Assembly: GCA_015485245.1 (NCBI GenBank)
Contig: WFTY01000032.1
Location: 1-5,472, forward strand
Origin: Anaerolineales bacterium
GTDB taxonomy: Bacteria > Chloroflexota > Anaerolineae > Anaerolineales > UBA11858
Direction of reading: 5' to 3'
DNA: 5,472 nt
Shown: positions 5,244 through 5,472 of the stretch, piece after piece
Layout of the letters: every line of letters starts with the position of its first letter
How positions within the stretch are numbered: position 1 is the first letter of the stretch
The notes under the pieces: model-generated
What the model saw: only the letters and a program-made list of their open reading frames with translations
Databases searched by the model: none
What the model was told of the DNA's origin: nothing
Made by a program: the position numbers and the translations under genes

Positions 5244-5472
5244 CGGCGACTTCCTCCATGATTCGCAGGTGTACGATTTTATAGCGATAGAAAAACTGAA
5301 ACGCCACTAGAGTAATCATCAAGACTCCCAGCAAAGCGTAATCCAGCCCAAAGGCCATGTGCATCTTCCCTTGCACAAAGCGGCCGCCAATCGACAGACC
5401 GCCGAACAGCAAAGCCACAGGAATGGCTGCCAGCGGGTTGCCCTGAGAAATCAGGCCGCAGATAATGCCGTA
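5236..5472 (-). CDS. ABC importer permease, partner subunit (YufP-like), C-terminal part only
   Basis: An open frame continues to the right window edge with no start needed, giving the last 78 residues before a TGA at 5236-5238. It begins in YGIICGLISQGNPLAAIPV and continues ALLFGGLSIGG, the pattern found near the end of YufP/BmpB-type permeases (small residues, NPL, then ALLFG). Another hydrophobic segment (YALLGVLMITLVAFQFFYR) and a short charged tail (VHLRIMEEVADA) follow. An internal GTG at 5418 should not be taken as the true start, because coding similarity continues upstream. It overlaps the next permease by 8 nt. Its N-terminal part and the ATPase and lipoprotein genes would be outside the window. 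Identification rests partly on the adjacent complete partner permease. Confidence 0.85.
   Translation of the reverse strand, partial: YGIICGLISQGNPLAAIPVALLFGGLSIGGRFVQGKMHMAFGLDYALLGVLMITLVAFQFFYRYKIVHLRIMEEVADA

Noticed and set aside
5236..5418. Short separate gene of 60 codons starting at GTG 5418
   Set aside because: The frame stays open to the window edge and the upstream residues (YGIICGLISQGNPL) continue the permease pattern, so this is the tail of a larger gene.

Overview
The window is a compact bacterial region in which every gene I can support lies on the minus strand, so it reads right to left. It has moderately high GC, tight gene spacing, 8-nt stop/start overlaps and strong Shine-Dalgarno sequences, with two non-ATG starts (TTG and GTG). 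Gene content suggests an organism with anaerobic or fermentative energy metabolism that uses a sodium gradient. A Chloroflexota- or Firmicutes-like bacterium would fit, but this is a weak inference because no taxonomic marker is present.

Right part (about 4368-5472): the end of an ABC importer operon of the BmpA-type simple-sugar/nucleoside family. It holds the C-terminal 78 residues of one permease, then a complete second permease (291 aa) overlapping it by 8 nt. The ATP-binding and substrate-binding proteins would lie beyond the right edge.

Intergenic part (4169-4367): about 200 bases with clear regulatory structure. On the minus strand there is a near-consensus promoter (TTGACA, 18 nt, TAAAAT). 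Its predicted leader of about 110 nt contains a perfect 8-bp GC-rich hairpin and a perfect 12-bp palindrome. A second dyad lies upstream of the promoter. Part of the hairpin is also complementary to the Shine-Dalgarno of the first downstream gene.

Middle part (706-4168): a complete four-gene sodium-translocating decarboxylase cluster. It encodes a carboxyltransferase (alpha), a small one-helix membrane anchor (OadG type), a biotin carrier protein and the sodium-pumping membrane subunit (beta). The order matches the mmdA-D-C-B order of methylmalonyl-CoA decarboxylases, without mmdE. No biotin carboxylase gene lies among them, which favours decarboxylation over carboxylation. Carboxyl transfer from an acyl-CoA (probably methylmalonyl-CoA) to biotin, followed by decarboxylation of carboxybiotin at the membrane, would drive Na+ export.

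Left part (1-666): a cyclase-family metal-dependent hydrolase (kynurenine formamidase-like fold), cut by the window edge. It begins 39 nt after the beta-subunit gene behind a strong ribosome binding site and is probably co-transcribed.

I see no mobile element, CRISPR array, RNA gene or convincingly new multi-gene system. The points most worth checking are the leader architecture upstream of mmdA, the isoleucine at the carboxyltransferase specificity position, and the linkage of the cyclase-family enzyme to the sodium pump.
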